From: Pseudomaricurvus alcaniphilus | Lineage (GTDB): Bacteria; Pseudomonadota; Gammaproteobacteria; Pseudomonadales; Cellvibrionaceae | Direction of reading: 5' to 3' | Assembly (NCBI RefSeq): GCF_011440395.1 | Contig: NZ_JAAOIX010000004.1 | Location: forward strand, 1 to 64,000 | Length of the DNA: 64,000 nucleotides | Shown: positions 19,252 to 28,604 of the stretch, piece after piece | How positions within the stretch are numbered: the stretch's first letter is position 1 | Layout of the letters: every line of letters starts with the position of its first letter | Notes under the pieces: model-generated | The model's database searches: none | Told to the model about the DNA's origin: nothing | What the model saw: only the letters and a program-made list of their open reading frames with translations | Program-made: the position numbers and the translations under genes

Positions 19252-20424
19252 CTATAAAACCGCCTTGATGGCCCCGGCCAGATTCGCCAGGTTGGCACTG
19301 TTAATGCCAGCGATATTGATGCGACTGGAGCCCACCATGTAGACGCTGTGCTCCTCGCGCAACTTCACGACCTGGGCCTCGGACAAACCCAGGAAGGAAA
19401 ACATGCCACGCTGGCGGGTAATAAAGTCAAAATCCCCGCAGTCAGCCAGTGCCGCGGCCAGATCCTGGCGCAACTGCTTGATCCGGGTCCGCATGGCCGC
19501 TACCTCGTCACTCCACTGCCGGCGCAGCTGGGAGTCTTCCAGCACGATTTGCACCAGCGAGGCGCCGTGGGCCGGCGGCATGGAATAGATGCCCCGGGCG
19601 ATATTCTGCAGCTGGCCGAAGGCCACTCCAGAGCTGGCGGTGTTAGTACCCATCACGCTCAGGGCACCAGTACGCTCGCGGTAGAGACCGAAATTTTTCG
19701 AGCAGGAGCTGGCCACCATCAACTCGGGCAGGGTTGCCGCCAGCAAACGCACGCCATAGGCATCCTGCTCGATACCGTCGCCAAAACCCTGGTACGCGAG
19801 ATCGATAAACGGAGTAAAGCCCTGCTGCTCCGCCAGACTGGCCACGGCCTGCCACTGCTCGTTGCTTAAATCCGCACCACAGGGGTTGTGGCAACAGCCG
19901 TGTAACAGCACCACATCACCCGCTGGCACCTGGGCGAGACAGTTGTACATGGCGTCGAAGTCCAGCGCCCGGCGGCCAGCATCGTAGTAAGGGTATTCCT
20001 TAAACTTCAGCCCGGCGCTGCCCAGCAACGGAATGTGATTGGCCCAAGTGGGGCTGCTAACCCAAATGTTGGCACCGGGGCGGGCGCGATTGATCAGCTC
20101 TGCCCCCACCCGCAGTGCGCCGCAGCCGCCCGGTGTCTGCAGGGTATTGACGCGGGAATCCGTGGCCAGGTCGCCAAATATCAGCGCCTGCAGCGCCTGG
20201 TTAAACGCCATATTACCGGCCATTCCCTGGTAACTCTTGCTCGTCTCGGTCTGCAGCAACCGGGCCTCGGCCACCTTGATGGTATCCAAAACCGGGGTAT
20301 CTCCTGCCTCGGTCTTGTAGACCCCGACCCCCAGATCGATCTTATCGGGGTTCTCATCCCGCGCAAAAGCCGCAGACAACCCCAGAATGGGGTCGGTAGG
20401 AAGCGCTTTTAGCTGCTCAAACAT
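19252..20424 (-). CDS. Aspartate/aromatic amino acid aminotransferase (class I)
   Basis: A 390-residue PLP enzyme of the AspC/TyrB group, transferring amino groups between aspartate or aromatic amino acids and 2-oxoglutarate. The start MFEQLKALPTDPILGL and LGVGVYKTEAGDTPVL are typical. The PLP lysine is Lys243 in SSCSKNFGLYRERTG. HNPCG at 179-183 replaces the more common HNPTG. The gene is divergent from an Lrp/AsnC regulator across a 134-base gap, a layout usual when the regulator controls the enzyme. TyrB against AspC cannot be decided from sequence alone. Confidence 0.92.
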   Translation of the reverse strand: MFEQLKALPTDPILGLSAAFARDENPDKIDLGVGVYKTEAGDTPVLDTIKVAEARLLQTETSKSYQGMAGNMAFNQALQALIFGDLATDSRVNTLQTPGGCGALRVGAELINRARPGANIWVSSPTWANHIPLLGSAGLKFKEYPYYDAGRRALDFDAMYNCLAQVPAGDVVLLHGCCHNPCGADLSNEQWQAVASLAEQQGFTPFIDLAYQGFGDGIEQDAYGVRLLAATLPELMVASSCSKNFGLYRERTGALSVMGTNTASSGVAFGQLQNIARGIYSMPPAHGASLVQIVLEDSQLRRQWSDEVAAMRTRIKQLRQDLAAALADCGDFDFITRQRGMFSFLGLSEAQVVKLREEHSVYMVGSSRINIAGINSANLANLAGAIKAVL

Positions 20425-20558
20425 CGTTATTGCCCTTGTAGGTTTCGGTGAACTGACTCAACCCGCCATTATAGAGAATTATCGCCGCCAGATTGAAGCT
20501 TTGGGATTCAATCCTATACTGCTTTTACTGATCGCCAAATAATTTCACCGGACACCGC

Positions 20559-21050
20559 ATGACAGATCACTCCCAGCTCGATGATTTCGACATTAAAATA
20601 CTAAAAGCGCTGCAGGAAAACGCCGACTACTCCATGAACGAGCTCGGCGACCTGGTGGGGCTTTCCCACACCCCCTGTTGGCGCCGCATCAAGCGCCTCG
20701 AAGCGGACGGCTATATCCTCGGCAAGGTTACCCTGCTAAACGCCAAGCAACTGAATATGCGGGTCAGCGTGCACGCCTACCTGACCATCAAGAGCCACGA
20801 CGAGGACTCACTCAATGCCTTCGAGTCCGCGGTGCAGGCGGTCAAGGAGGTGGTCGAGTGCTACTCCACCACCGGAGAGAAAGATTATTTATTGCGCATT
20901 ATTGTGAGCAGCGTGGACCACTACGAGCAGCTGCTGAAACAAACCCTGGTGCACCTGCCAAACGTGGCGTCGATCAATTCCACTTTTGCCCTGAAACAGG
21001 TCAAATACACCACTGCCCTGCCGCTGGACGCCATCAGCCCGACCAGTTAA
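20559..21050 (+). CDS. Lrp/AsnC-family transcriptional regulator
   Basis: 163 residues. The N-terminal winged helix-turn-helix (LDDFDIKILKALQENADYSMNELG, then GLSHTPCWRRIKRLEADGYI) is followed by the effector-binding ferredoxin-like domain (VVECYSTTGEKDYLLRIIV). The length and order match Lrp family members. It lies head to head with the aminotransferase and may regulate it in response to an amino acid (inference). Confidence 0.93.
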   Translation: MTDHSQLDDFDIKILKALQENADYSMNELGDLVGLSHTPCWRRIKRLEADGYILGKVTLLNAKQLNMRVSVHAYLTIKSHDEDSLNAFESAVQAVKEVVECYSTTGEKDYLLRIIVSSVDHYEQLLKQTLVHLPNVASINSTFALKQVKYTTALPLDAISPTS

Positions 21051-21177
21051 CAGCCGTCCAGGAGCTTTAGTCCAGCAACTCTATTCGGTGGTCCCCGCCC
21101 AGGCGTGGACCCTGTAACTATTTGAATTCTAGGAATTACAGGAAGTCGTACCGTCGCCTGCGCGCGAATAACGCTAG

Positions 21178-21729
21178 CTAAACGGGCGACTGGTAATAAT
21201 TCTCGAGCGCCACCAACAGCTTTGCCAGCGCCTCATTGTGGGACAGGCCAGCGCAGTCGATACGCAAGTCCGCATAGCGCAGGTACAGCGCCCGGCGCTC
21301 CGCGAACAGGGACTCGAAGGACTGCCCCTCGCGCCTGGCGATACCGCGATTATCGTAGTCTGTCACTCGCTTACGCAGCTCATCGAGCGCCACATCGAGA
21401 AACACTACTGCACCAAATTTGCGCAAGTGCTGCATACCCGGCTCGCTATAGACGGCACTGCCGCCGGTGGCGACCACGTGATTGCCAAACTGGCAACCGA
21501 GCAGCACCGACTCTTCCACCGCCCGCAGGTGCAGGTAGCCCTGTTGATCAATGATCTGCTGCAGGGTTGTACCCGCCTGGGACTGGATCAACAAATCAGT
21601 ATCTACAAAATCCTTGCCCAGCGCCTTGGCCAACATCACCCCCAAGGTGCTCTTACCCGCGCCCGGCATACCCACCAGGATGATGCTGCGGGGGCGCTGT
21701 ATATGCTCTTTTTTTTCGCCTTCCACCAA
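21178..21729 (-). CDS. aroK: Shikimate kinase
   Basis: A 183-residue P-loop kinase expected to phosphorylate shikimate in aromatic amino acid synthesis. The Walker A is GMPGAGKST, followed by DTD and the substrate arginine in LHLRAVEE. The lid segment is RGIARREGQSFESLF. The glycine-rich substrate loop reads GGS rather than GGG, and the gene is not next to aroB, so it may be a second or divergent copy. TTG 21729 is the best start because GAGGAG lies about ten bases upstream; GTG 21726 is an alternative. It converges with the Lrp gene. Confidence 0.85.
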   Translation of the reverse strand: MVEGEKKEHIQRPRSIILVGMPGAGKSTLGVMLAKALGKDFVDTDLLIQSQAGTTLQQIIDQQGYLHLRAVEESVLLGCQFGNHVVATGGSAVYSEPGMQHLRKFGAVVFLDVALDELRKRVTDYDNRGIARREGQSFESLFAERRALYLRYADLRIDCAGLSHNEALAKLLVALENYYQSPV

Positions 21730-22089
21730 ACCAATCTATCTCCTCTATTAAGGCCCCGCGCAGACAACTGCACCTACCGCCAGCCTAACCGCAACCAGTC
21801 CCTTGAATCCATAGTTTAAAGATTGAAAATAAACACTTTGCAAGCCGGAAAACTGCTGCTAGGATCGGTTTTAAGAAATTGTGGTTCTGCGCGTTGCGCA
21901 AACTTTTCTTGCCCATGGATGTACGACTCCATAGATTGGTTACACGGAAAAGACAGCAACAAAGTTATTATGTTTAGACCCGTCAAATTGCCATTCGGCT
22001 TCTTCTTGCCTCGTTCTACATACGCTATGCCTACATTTCTTGGTACTGTCCCTCGCGGATCCCATTAAATTGAGTTTGAGTAATTAGTT
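21730..22089 (+). promoter_or_regulatory. Long leader upstream of the cold-shock gene
   Basis: 360 bases lie between the shikimate kinase start and the cold-shock start. The small open frame inside has no ribosome site and no recognisable protein. cspA-type genes usually have a long structured 5-prime leader that controls translation by temperature. An inverted pair ATGGA/TCCAT around GTACGAC at about 21913-21930 lies in this leader. A leader role is inferred. Confidence 0.4.
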
Positions 22090-22299
22090 ATGTCAACAAC
22101 ACACACCGGACAAGTGAAATGGTTTAACGAATCCAAAGGTTTTGGCTTCATTGAACAGGAATCAGGTCCAGACGTTTTCGTTCACTTCAGCGCCATTCAG
22201 GGCAGCGGTTTCAAAACCCTGGCCGAAGGGCAAAAAGTTTCTTTTAACGTCACTGATGGTAAGAAGGGCCCTCAGGCGGAGAACGTTGTTCCAGAGTAA
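22090..22299 (+). CDS. CspA-family cold-shock protein
   Basis: A single cold-shock domain of 69 residues binding single-stranded RNA/DNA as an RNA chaperone. RNP1 KGFGFIEQ and RNP2 VFVHFSAI are both present, with [11 protein letters not shown] at the start. It is a single gene behind a long leader. Which paralogue it is and whether it is cold-inducible cannot be told. Confidence 0.95.
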   Translation: MSTTHTGQVKWFNESKGFGFIEQESGPDVFVHFSAIQGSGFKTLAEGQKVSFNVTDGKKGPQAENVVPE

Positions 22300-22411
22300 G
22301 TTGTTGCTGGAATAATACGGGCGCGGACAGCTTTCGATCTCAAGTCGACGCCAGCCAATGGCGACCAACTGACATTGATATTGAAGGCTAGCGGCCACTC
22401 AGGTTGAGCTG

Positions 22412-22493
22412 CTATTAAGGGTTAACTGTTATTAAGGGTTAACTGTTATTAAGGGTTAACTGTTATTAAGGGTTAACTGTTATTAAGGGTTAG
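22412..22493. repeat. Tandem array of a 17-bp repeat
   Basis: Five back-to-back copies of CTGTTATTAAGGGTTAA, the first lacking three bases and the last ending TTAG. There are no spacers, so this is not a CRISPR array. It lies 113 bases after the cold-shock stop. Confidence 0.95.
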
Positions 22494-22654
22494 CGAGAAA
22501 TTCGCTGGCAAAAGCCAGGGCCTTAGCGACTGTTTGGCCTCTGGCGATTGTTTGCGGCTCCATCTTGCCAGCTCAGCCTCGATTGCCAACCGCGCCCGCC
22601 GTTTTACCCGCCTTAAATCGCTCAGGCAGAAGGCTGGCAGTACCGCACGTATTA

Positions 22655-22720
22655 CTGAACCTAGTACGCGCTGCTGAACCTAGTACGCGCTGCTGAACAT
22701 AGTACGCGCTGCTGAACACA
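22655..22720. repeat. Tandem array of a 19-bp repeat
   Basis: Three copies of CTGAACCTAGTACGCGCTG with one substitution in the third, then a partial fourth. It lies about 160 bases from the 17-bp array, in the same 510-base gene-free stretch (22300-22809). I see no gene in that stretch. Confidence 0.9.
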
Positions 22721-22809
22721 GCCCGCACCACAAAACCAATACAAAAACCAATGCTAGCCGACGGTCGCCACTGGTTGCCCAGCCGCCTACCGCCAGCCGT
22801 AGCAGTCAG

Positions 22810-24006
22810 TTACTCGCAGCGCTCAAACAGGGCTGCAATTCCCTGGCCACCGCCAATACACATAGTGACCACCGCATAGCGACCACCGATGCGCTGCAGT
22901 TCGTACAGGGCCTTGACGCTAATAATGGCACCCGTGGCGCCGATGGGATGCCCCAAAGAAATGCCGCTGCCGTTGGGGTTAACTTTGTCTGCCGGCAGCC
23001 CCAGATCCCTGGCAACCGCCAGCGCCTGGGCTGCAAACGCTTCATTCACTTCCCAGGTATCGATATCAGCCACTTGCAAACCGGTTTTTTCCAGCAGGCT
23101 GCGAACCGCTGGTACCGGGCCGATACCCATGTATTTCGGCTCGACCCCGACAAAGCTGTAGGCCTTTATTTTCGCCATCGGCTGCAATCCTCTGGCGGCG
23201 GCAGCCTCCGCATCCATCAGCACCAGCGCCGCGGCGGCATCATTGAGGCCGGAAGCATTGGCCGCAGTGACCGAGCCGTCTTTCTTGAAGGCCGGACGCA
23301 ACTTGGCCATATCCGCCGGAGTCGCCCCCATACGCACGTGTTCGTCTTCGGCAAAAACCGTCACTTTCTTGCGTCGCGTCTGCTCAATGGGCAGGATTTG
23401 CGATTCGAAATAGTGGTTTTTGATGGCATTTTCGGCCCGATTGTGGCTCAGGGCAGCCAGTTCATCCTGCTCCTCACGGCTAATCCCCCACTTCTCGGCG
23501 ATGTTTTCCGCCGTGATGCCCATGTGAGTATCGCCAAACGGGCAAGTCAACGCAGCGGTCATGGCATCCACCATAACCCCATCGCCCATACGGGCACCGA
23601 AGCGGGCGCTGGGCAGCCAGTAAGGCACCCGGCTCATGGACTCTGCACCACCGGCGACTGCGGCTTGGGCATCTCCCAGAACTATCATTTGCGCGGCCGA
23701 AATGATCGCTTGCAAGCCGGAGCCACAGAGGCGATTGACGGTCAGGGCCGGCACACTCTCGGGAATACCCGCCTTGAGTGCCGCCACCCGGCTCATATAC
23801 ATATCCCTGCGATCGGAGTGAGTGACATTACCAAACACTACGTGGCCGATATCCGCGGCCTGTAAACCGGAGCGCTGCAGGGCTTCCTGCGTCACCTGGG
23901 CCGCCAGATCGGTCGGCGGAATGTCTTTCAAACTGCCGTCAAAATCCCCAATTGCGGTGCGTACACCACTCAAAACTACTACTTCACGTTGACTCATTTT
24001 TGCCAT
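22810..24006 (-). CDS. Acetyl-CoA acetyltransferase / beta-ketothiolase
   Basis: A 398-residue thiolase that condenses or cleaves acyl-CoA. All three active-site motifs are present: Cys94 in NRLCGSG, His353 in GHPIGATG and Cys383 in CIGGGQG. The N-terminus REVVVLSGVRTAIGDFDGSL resembles BktB-type ketothiolases used in polyhydroxyalkanoate or branched acyl-CoA metabolism. No partner beta-oxidation genes are adjacent, so biosynthetic against degradative use is open. Confidence 0.92.
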   Translation of the reverse strand: MAKMSQREVVVLSGVRTAIGDFDGSLKDIPPTDLAAQVTQEALQRSGLQAADIGHVVFGNVTHSDRRDMYMSRVAALKAGIPESVPALTVNRLCGSGLQAIISAAQMIVLGDAQAAVAGGAESMSRVPYWLPSARFGARMGDGVMVDAMTAALTCPFGDTHMGITAENIAEKWGISREEQDELAALSHNRAENAIKNHYFESQILPIEQTRRKKVTVFAEDEHVRMGATPADMAKLRPAFKKDGSVTAANASGLNDAAAALVLMDAEAAAARGLQPMAKIKAYSFVGVEPKYMGIGPVPAVRSLLEKTGLQVADIDTWEVNEAFAAQALAVARDLGLPADKVNPNGSGISLGHPIGATGAIISVKALYELQRIGGRYAVVTMCIGGGQGIAALFERCE

Positions 24007-24479
24007 CCTCTAATTCCAGCCGTTATCACCGACTTTATTTGATTAATTTTTAAAGCGCGGCATTATAACCTAAATAATCAGACAGTACGCTAGTTGCCTA
24101 TCGTCCCAACGGCTTACCCCACCGCGTCAACCAGCCATTGCGAGCCCGGTCCAACCCCTGCCGGCAAATTGGACTTTGGCAGCGCCCTTTGCCCGACAAC
24201 CTAATCAGTCAACATAATTTGCACGGACGGCATTTGCCGCCTGCGCGCTGGCAAGCGCCACGCAGGGGCTGACGACACTTAAATAGGCCCTGTGCCCTAG
24301 ACCCCTGAAGCAAAACGCAGCTGCCGACAGTTTTTATTCTTTCTGATTCTTTCCATGGATCTGTATATACCAAAGCATTTCTTCCACCCATATCTTATTG
24401 CTAATAAGTTAAGAACTGTTGAGTAAAATAAATTCTAAAAACACTCTGCTCGACTCGGATTATCTTAGGGAGGAGTTTC
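24007..24479. other. Gene-free region before the heme-enzyme operon
   Basis: 473 bases between the divergent thiolase and dioxygenase genes. The last 80 bases are AT-rich (around TGAGTAAAATAAATTC) and probably hold the operon promoter. A strong ribosome site, AGGGAGGAG, ends at 24474. I see no small gene or clear operator. Confidence 0.4.
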
Positions 24480-27470
24480 GTGTCACGTAATCACCTGTTA
24501 GTTGCGCTTCATTCATTCTTTGGTCCAACTAAAGGGTCAGGGATCATGCCGTCATCAAACACAGCGCGACGCCCCCCCCGGTCCGCGACGCTTACCCTGC
24601 TAATCACCACGACCCTGCTACTGGCCAGCTGTACCGACTCTTCCAAAGAAGAGCTGGCGGCCTGTGCCCGAGTGGTAAAGGAAGGTTTTCGGGAAATAGC
24701 AGATGATCGATCCGAGCGCTTCCAGGGCAAGGTACAAGAGGATACCGCCCGCTGTCGCGGCGGCGACAAAGCGGTGCAATACCGGGATACCCCCTGGGTG
24801 GATTGGTCCAATTACTGGGCCACCGGCGATGCCAGTACCAAAAAGGAGGGCTCAGAGGCCAAGACCCTGCTCGGCGAGCACGCCAAACCCAATGGCCGCG
24901 GCATCGATGGCTCGCTGATCGACCTGGAATACCAGCGCATCGAACTGATCAAGTTCAATCTGTTCGATAACTACACCTACGAATCCTATATCAAGGGCAT
25001 CGGCGGCAAGCCCGGCTCCACCCTCAAGCAGTGGGACGCCATGCGCCTGCCACCCGAGCACCCGTTCTATCAGCAGGTGGGCGGCTCCGGGCCGCAGTCC
25101 TGCAACGGCGAATTGATTCGCTGGCGCACCCTCACCGGCATCTGCAACGATGTCTTCAACCCCCTGATGGGTTCCAGCGGTACACTCTTCGCCCGCAACA
25201 CCCAGTTCGAGTCCACTTTCCCCCGCCTGGGGCAAAATGAGCTGACCATTGCCCGCCATAGCGACCCGGAAAACGGCAACCGTCTCGGCCTGCTGACGCC
25301 GGATCCGCAACTGATCAGCCGCAAGCTGTTCACCCGGGAGCAAAGCCGACCCGATCTGTGCAACGCCGGCAAAGGCCTGGACGCCAACCCCAACCAGGCC
25401 CATTGCGACTACCAGAAAGCGCCCTTCTTTAACGTCCTCGCTGCCTTCTGGATTCAATTTATGACCCACGACTGGTTCTCCCACACCTACGAGGGCCGCA
25501 ATAGCCCCGGACTGGAAAGCGTGGGCTGTGACGAGGAAGCCGAGAGCCTCGGCTGCCGCCCCGGTGATCGTCGCGAAGCTACATTAGTCGCCGCCGAGGG
25601 TACGCCGGGCAGCTTCAACCACAACGGCCAGAACTACCAGAAACGCGCCTACCGCACCACCGCGAACACCATCACCGCCTGGTGGGACGCGTCCCAAATC
25701 TATGGTCACGATGCCATCTCCAGCCAGCGAGTCCTGCGCGACCGCAATGACCCCGCCAAACTGTGGCAGCCGGGTGGTTACCTGCCACTGTTTTCCGAGT
25801 GCCAGCCAGACTGCCCGATCCAGCCCCAGTGGCAGGGCCAGGAAGTGGCCGCCTTTCCGGACAACTGGAATATCGGCATGAGTTTCTATCACAACCTGTT
25901 TGTGCGTGAGCACAACAGCGTGGTGGATGAATTCCGGCGCCTGCAAAAAGCCCACCCGGACCGGGATTCCGGCCTGCGCAACCCGATCCGGCCGCAACAG
26001 GTCCTTACCTACAAGGACGTCAGCGATGAAGAGATCTTCCAGGTGGCACGCCTGGTGGTGGCAGCGGAAATCGCCAAAATCCACACCATCGAGTGGACTA
26101 CCCAATTGCTCTACGATGAACCCTTGTACCTGGGCATGAACTCCAACTGGTTTGGCCTGTTCAACGTCGAGGAAGACAGCGTCTCCCAGGTCTTGCGCAA
26201 GATTTTCAACCGCGACGAAAACATCCTCAGCCGCACCTCCGCAAAACTGGCGAGCCTGTTTGACCGCAAGGGCGAGGGTGACAAGAGCAACGCCCTGTAC
26301 TCGATACTCGCCTCCGGGGCCGGCATCTTTGGCCTTAACAACAAGCGCGAAGAGGGCATGCTGTGGTGGAAGCGCGACGCCTGGGACCTGACTGACCTGC
26401 GCGACGTCAACGGCGGCGTCAATCACTTCGGCTCCCCCTTTAACTTCCCGGAAGAATTCACCACGGTCTATCGCCTGCACCCGCTGGTACCGGACCTGAT
26501 CGAGTTTCGCCGCCACCAGGATCCCAACCAGATCGCCAGCAAGGTGCCGGTGGTCGATACCGTGCGCGCCGGTAGCAGCAGCCAAATGCGCAGCGGCAGC
26601 CTGGAAAACTGGGGCCTGAGTATGGGCCGCCAGCGGCTCGGTTTGCTGCACCTGCAAAACCATCCCCTGTTCCTGCAAAACCTGGACATGCCGCACCTGG
26701 ATTCACCCAGTGGCAAACTGGATATCGTCGCCCTGGATATTATTCGCGACCGCGAGCGCGGGGTACCGCGCTTTAACGAGTTCCGCCGCCAGATCGGCCT
26801 GCGCACCCTGACCAGCTTTGATGACTTTGTCGACCGACGCCTGCCGGAGGATTCCGCCGCGCGCCAGGAGCAGGAAAAAGTGGTGGCCAGTTTGCGCGAG
26901 GTGTACGGCACCCATAAGTGCGATGCCAGCAAGATTATCTCCACCGCCCAGAAAAACGACGACGGCACCTTTATCAACGACTGCTACGGCAAACCCGATG
27001 GCAGCATCGTGGACAACATTGAAGATGTGGACACCGTGGTCGGCTGGCTGGCGGAGTACACCCGCCCCCACGGCTTCGCCATTTCCGAAACCCAGTTCCA
27101 TATTTTTATCCTCAACGCCTCCAGAAGATTGTTCAGCGATCGCTTTTTCACCTCCAGCTACCGACCGGAATTTTACTCTCATATGGGTTACGACTGGGTC
27201 ATGAACAACGGCCCATTGGCGGACTGCCCCTACCCGCTGACCGAGATGAAAGACGATCGCAAGGTCTGCAACGAGCCAAAACAGTCCAATGGTCACGACA
27301 TCGCCGTGTCACCGCTGAAGCGCATCATGATGCGCAACATTCCCCAATTGCGCAGCGAGCTGATGCATGTGGTTAACGTATTTGACCCCTGGGCGCGAGA
27401 CCGGGGCGACTATTACTCACTCTCCTGGGAGCCCAGGGACGATGCCAAAGACGACCCGGCCTTTAAGTAA
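24480..27470 (+). CDS. Heme dioxygenase/peroxidase lipoprotein of the cyclooxygenase/alpha-dioxygenase type
   Basis: 996 residues from a GTG with AGGGAGGAG seven bases upstream. An ATG at 24546 would place the lipobox LLASC at residue 29, a more normal signal length; from the GTG its Cys is residue 51. The animal heme peroxidase fold is shown by distal Gln326-x3-His330 (WIQFMTHDW), LFVREHNSVVDE, and AKIHTIEWT followed by MNSNWFGLF. The proximal segment is VYRLHPLVPD, with Tyr664 and His667 (GTG numbering). In cyclooxygenase and plant alpha-dioxygenase the same Tyr-x2-His pair supplies the catalytic tyrosyl radical and heme ligand. Fatty acid oxygenation is therefore possible. It is the first gene of an operon with catalase-related genes. 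Plain peroxidase activity remains an alternative. Confidence 0.85.
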   Translation: MSRNHLLVALHSFFGPTKGSGIMPSSNTARRPPRSATLTLLITTTLLLASCTDSSKEELAACARVVKEGFREIADDRSERFQGKVQEDTARCRGGDKAVQYRDTPWVDWSNYWATGDASTKKEGSEAKTLLGEHAKPNGRGIDGSLIDLEYQRIELIKFNLFDNYTYESYIKGIGGKPGSTLKQWDAMRLPPEHPFYQQVGGSGPQSCNGELIRWRTLTGICNDVFNPLMGSSGTLFARNTQFESTFPRLGQNELTIARHSDPENGNRLGLLTPDPQLISRKLFTREQSRPDLCNAGKGLDANPNQAHCDYQKAPFFNVLAAFWIQFMTHDWFSHTYEGRNSPGLESVGCDEEAESLGCRPGDRREATLVAAEGTPGSFNHNGQNYQKRAYRTTANTITAWWDASQIYGHDAISSQRVLRDRNDPAKLWQPGGYLPLFSECQPDCPIQPQWQGQEVAAFPDNWNIGMSFYHNLFVREHNSVVDEFRRLQKAHPDRDSGLRNPIRPQQVLTYKDVSDEEIFQVARLVVAAEIAKIHTIEWTTQLLYDEPLYLGMNSNWFGLFNVEEDSVSQVLRKIFNRDENILSRTSAKLASLFDRKGEGDKSNALYSILASGAGIFGLNNKREEGMLWWKRDAWDLTDLRDVNGGVNHFGSPFNFPEEFTTVYRLHPLVPDLIEFRRHQDPNQIASKVPVVDTVRAGSSSQMRSGSLENWGLSMGRQRLGLLHLQNHPLFLQNLDMPHLDSPSGKLDIVALDIIRDRERGVPRFNEFRRQIGLRTLTSFDDFVDRRLPEDSAARQEQEKVVASLREVYGTHKCDASKIISTAQKNDDGTFINDCYGKPDGSIVDNIEDVDTVVGWLAEYTRPHGFAISETQFHIFILNASRRLFSDRFFTSSYRPEFYSHMGYDWVMNNGPLADCPYPLTEMKDDRKVCNEPKQSNGHDIAVSPLKRIMMRNIPQLRSELMHVVNVFDPWARDRGDYYSLSWEPRDDAKDDPAFK

Positions 27471-28557
27471 TAGCGCACTCGGCAACAGCGATCGCCAGCC
27501 AGCCGGCCGCAAATTAGCCAGCCGCCACGCGGCCGGCATCGCTAGCACCTGCCTGCTATTGGCGGCCTGCAGTGGCGCCGACAACCCCCTCAAGTTAGGG
27601 CAGGAGCGCAGCGGCGACCGGGAAGCGCAGCAGACAGCGCAGATGATTGAAGCCATCAAGGATGTCAGCCGGCAGAGGGCTGCTGGCGAGGGCCTGGTAA
27701 AGCGCTTTAACCAGGTAAAAACCCTGGGCTGTTTTGACGCCAATTTTAGCGTTGCCAAAAACCTGCCGGTGGAATTGCGCCAGGGCATCTTTGCCCAGGA
27801 AAACGAGTACCCGGCCCAATTGCGCTTTGCCAATGCCAGTGAAAATGACGACACCGAAAAAGACTTCCGCGGCCTGTCGATCAAGCTCAAAGGGGTCAGC
27901 GGCGTTCCGCTGTGGGGCGTTGAGGGCGAGCAGGATTTCCTGCTCAACAGCCACCCGGTATTGTTTGCCGCCGACCCGGCCGACTTTCTCGACTTTATCG
28001 AGGCCACCCGCAAGGAGCGGCTCTGGCAGTACTTTCTGAACCCCGCCCACTTTTACTCCCTGCTGGTGGTGCTCAAAGGCCGCGAGAAGATCGCCAACCC
28101 ATTCGCCATTCGCTACTGGAGCACCACGCCCTATCGCTTCGGCAGCGATCAAACCAGGGCGGTAAAATACTCGGTGCGCCCCTGTGAGGGGGCTGTGCCC
28201 GACATCAAGGTGAAAGCCCACAGCGATTTCCTCACCGATGCCATGCACGCCCATTTGCAGGCCACTCCTGCCTGTTTCGACTTTATGGTGCAGTTTCAAA
28301 CTGACCCGGTCGCCATGCCCATTGAAAATGCCGCGGTGCTGTGGAGCGAAGCGGAGTCGCCCTTTATCAAGGTCGCCAACATCACCATCGAACCGGGGGA
28401 TACCAGCGCTGCGACGCGCGCCAACTGCGAGGCGATGACCTTTAATCCATGGCAGAGCCTGGAGGCGCATCGGCCACTGGGCGGCATCAACCGCACGCGA
28501 CTGGCCATCTACTCGGAGATTGGCAAATTCAGGCAAGAGGAAAACGCCCGGCGCTAA
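27442..28557 (+). CDS. Catalase-related lipoprotein lacking the distal histidine
   Basis: 371 residues. The start ATG overlaps the dioxygenase end by 29 bases and has GGGA upstream, so translation is coupled. The signal peptide ends at the lipobox LLAAC (Cys43). The body matches the catalase-related heme fold: QGIFAQENEYPAQLRFAN, the distal Asn169 in DFLLNSHPVLF, MPIENAAVLW, and the proximal R-x3-Y motif Arg353-Tyr357. The position of the distal histidine holds Leu95 (KTLG against KTHG in the paralogue at 32110). It is therefore unlikely to be an ordinary catalase. Heme binding with altered chemistry on lipid hydroperoxides is an inference. Confidence 0.82.
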   Translation: MPKTTRPLSNSALGNSDRQPAGRKLASRHAAGIASTCLLLAACSGADNPLKLGQERSGDREAQQTAQMIEAIKDVSRQRAAGEGLVKRFNQVKTLGCFDANFSVAKNLPVELRQGIFAQENEYPAQLRFANASENDDTEKDFRGLSIKLKGVSGVPLWGVEGEQDFLLNSHPVLFAADPADFLDFIEATRKERLWQYFLNPAHFYSLLVVLKGREKIANPFAIRYWSTTPYRFGSDQTRAVKYSVRPCEGAVPDIKVKAHSDFLTDAMHAHLQATPACFDFMVQFQTDPVAMPIENAAVLWSEAESPFIKVANITIEPGDTSAATRANCEAMTFNPWQSLEAHRPLGGINRTRLAIYSEIGKFRQEENARR

Positions 28558-28604
28558 CCTGGTCTCACTCACCGCAACTAATCAGCATCGCACAAGGGAA
28601 AAAT

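Noticed and set aside
21823-22068. An 81-codon gene upstream of the cold-shock gene
   Set aside because: No ribosome site, no recognisable domain, and its position fits the long leader usual for cspA-type genes.
22412-22493. A CRISPR array or telomere-like repeat
   Set aside because: Copies touch each other with no spacers and no cas genes are near; the GGGTTAA resemblance to telomeres is coincidental on a bacterial chromosome.
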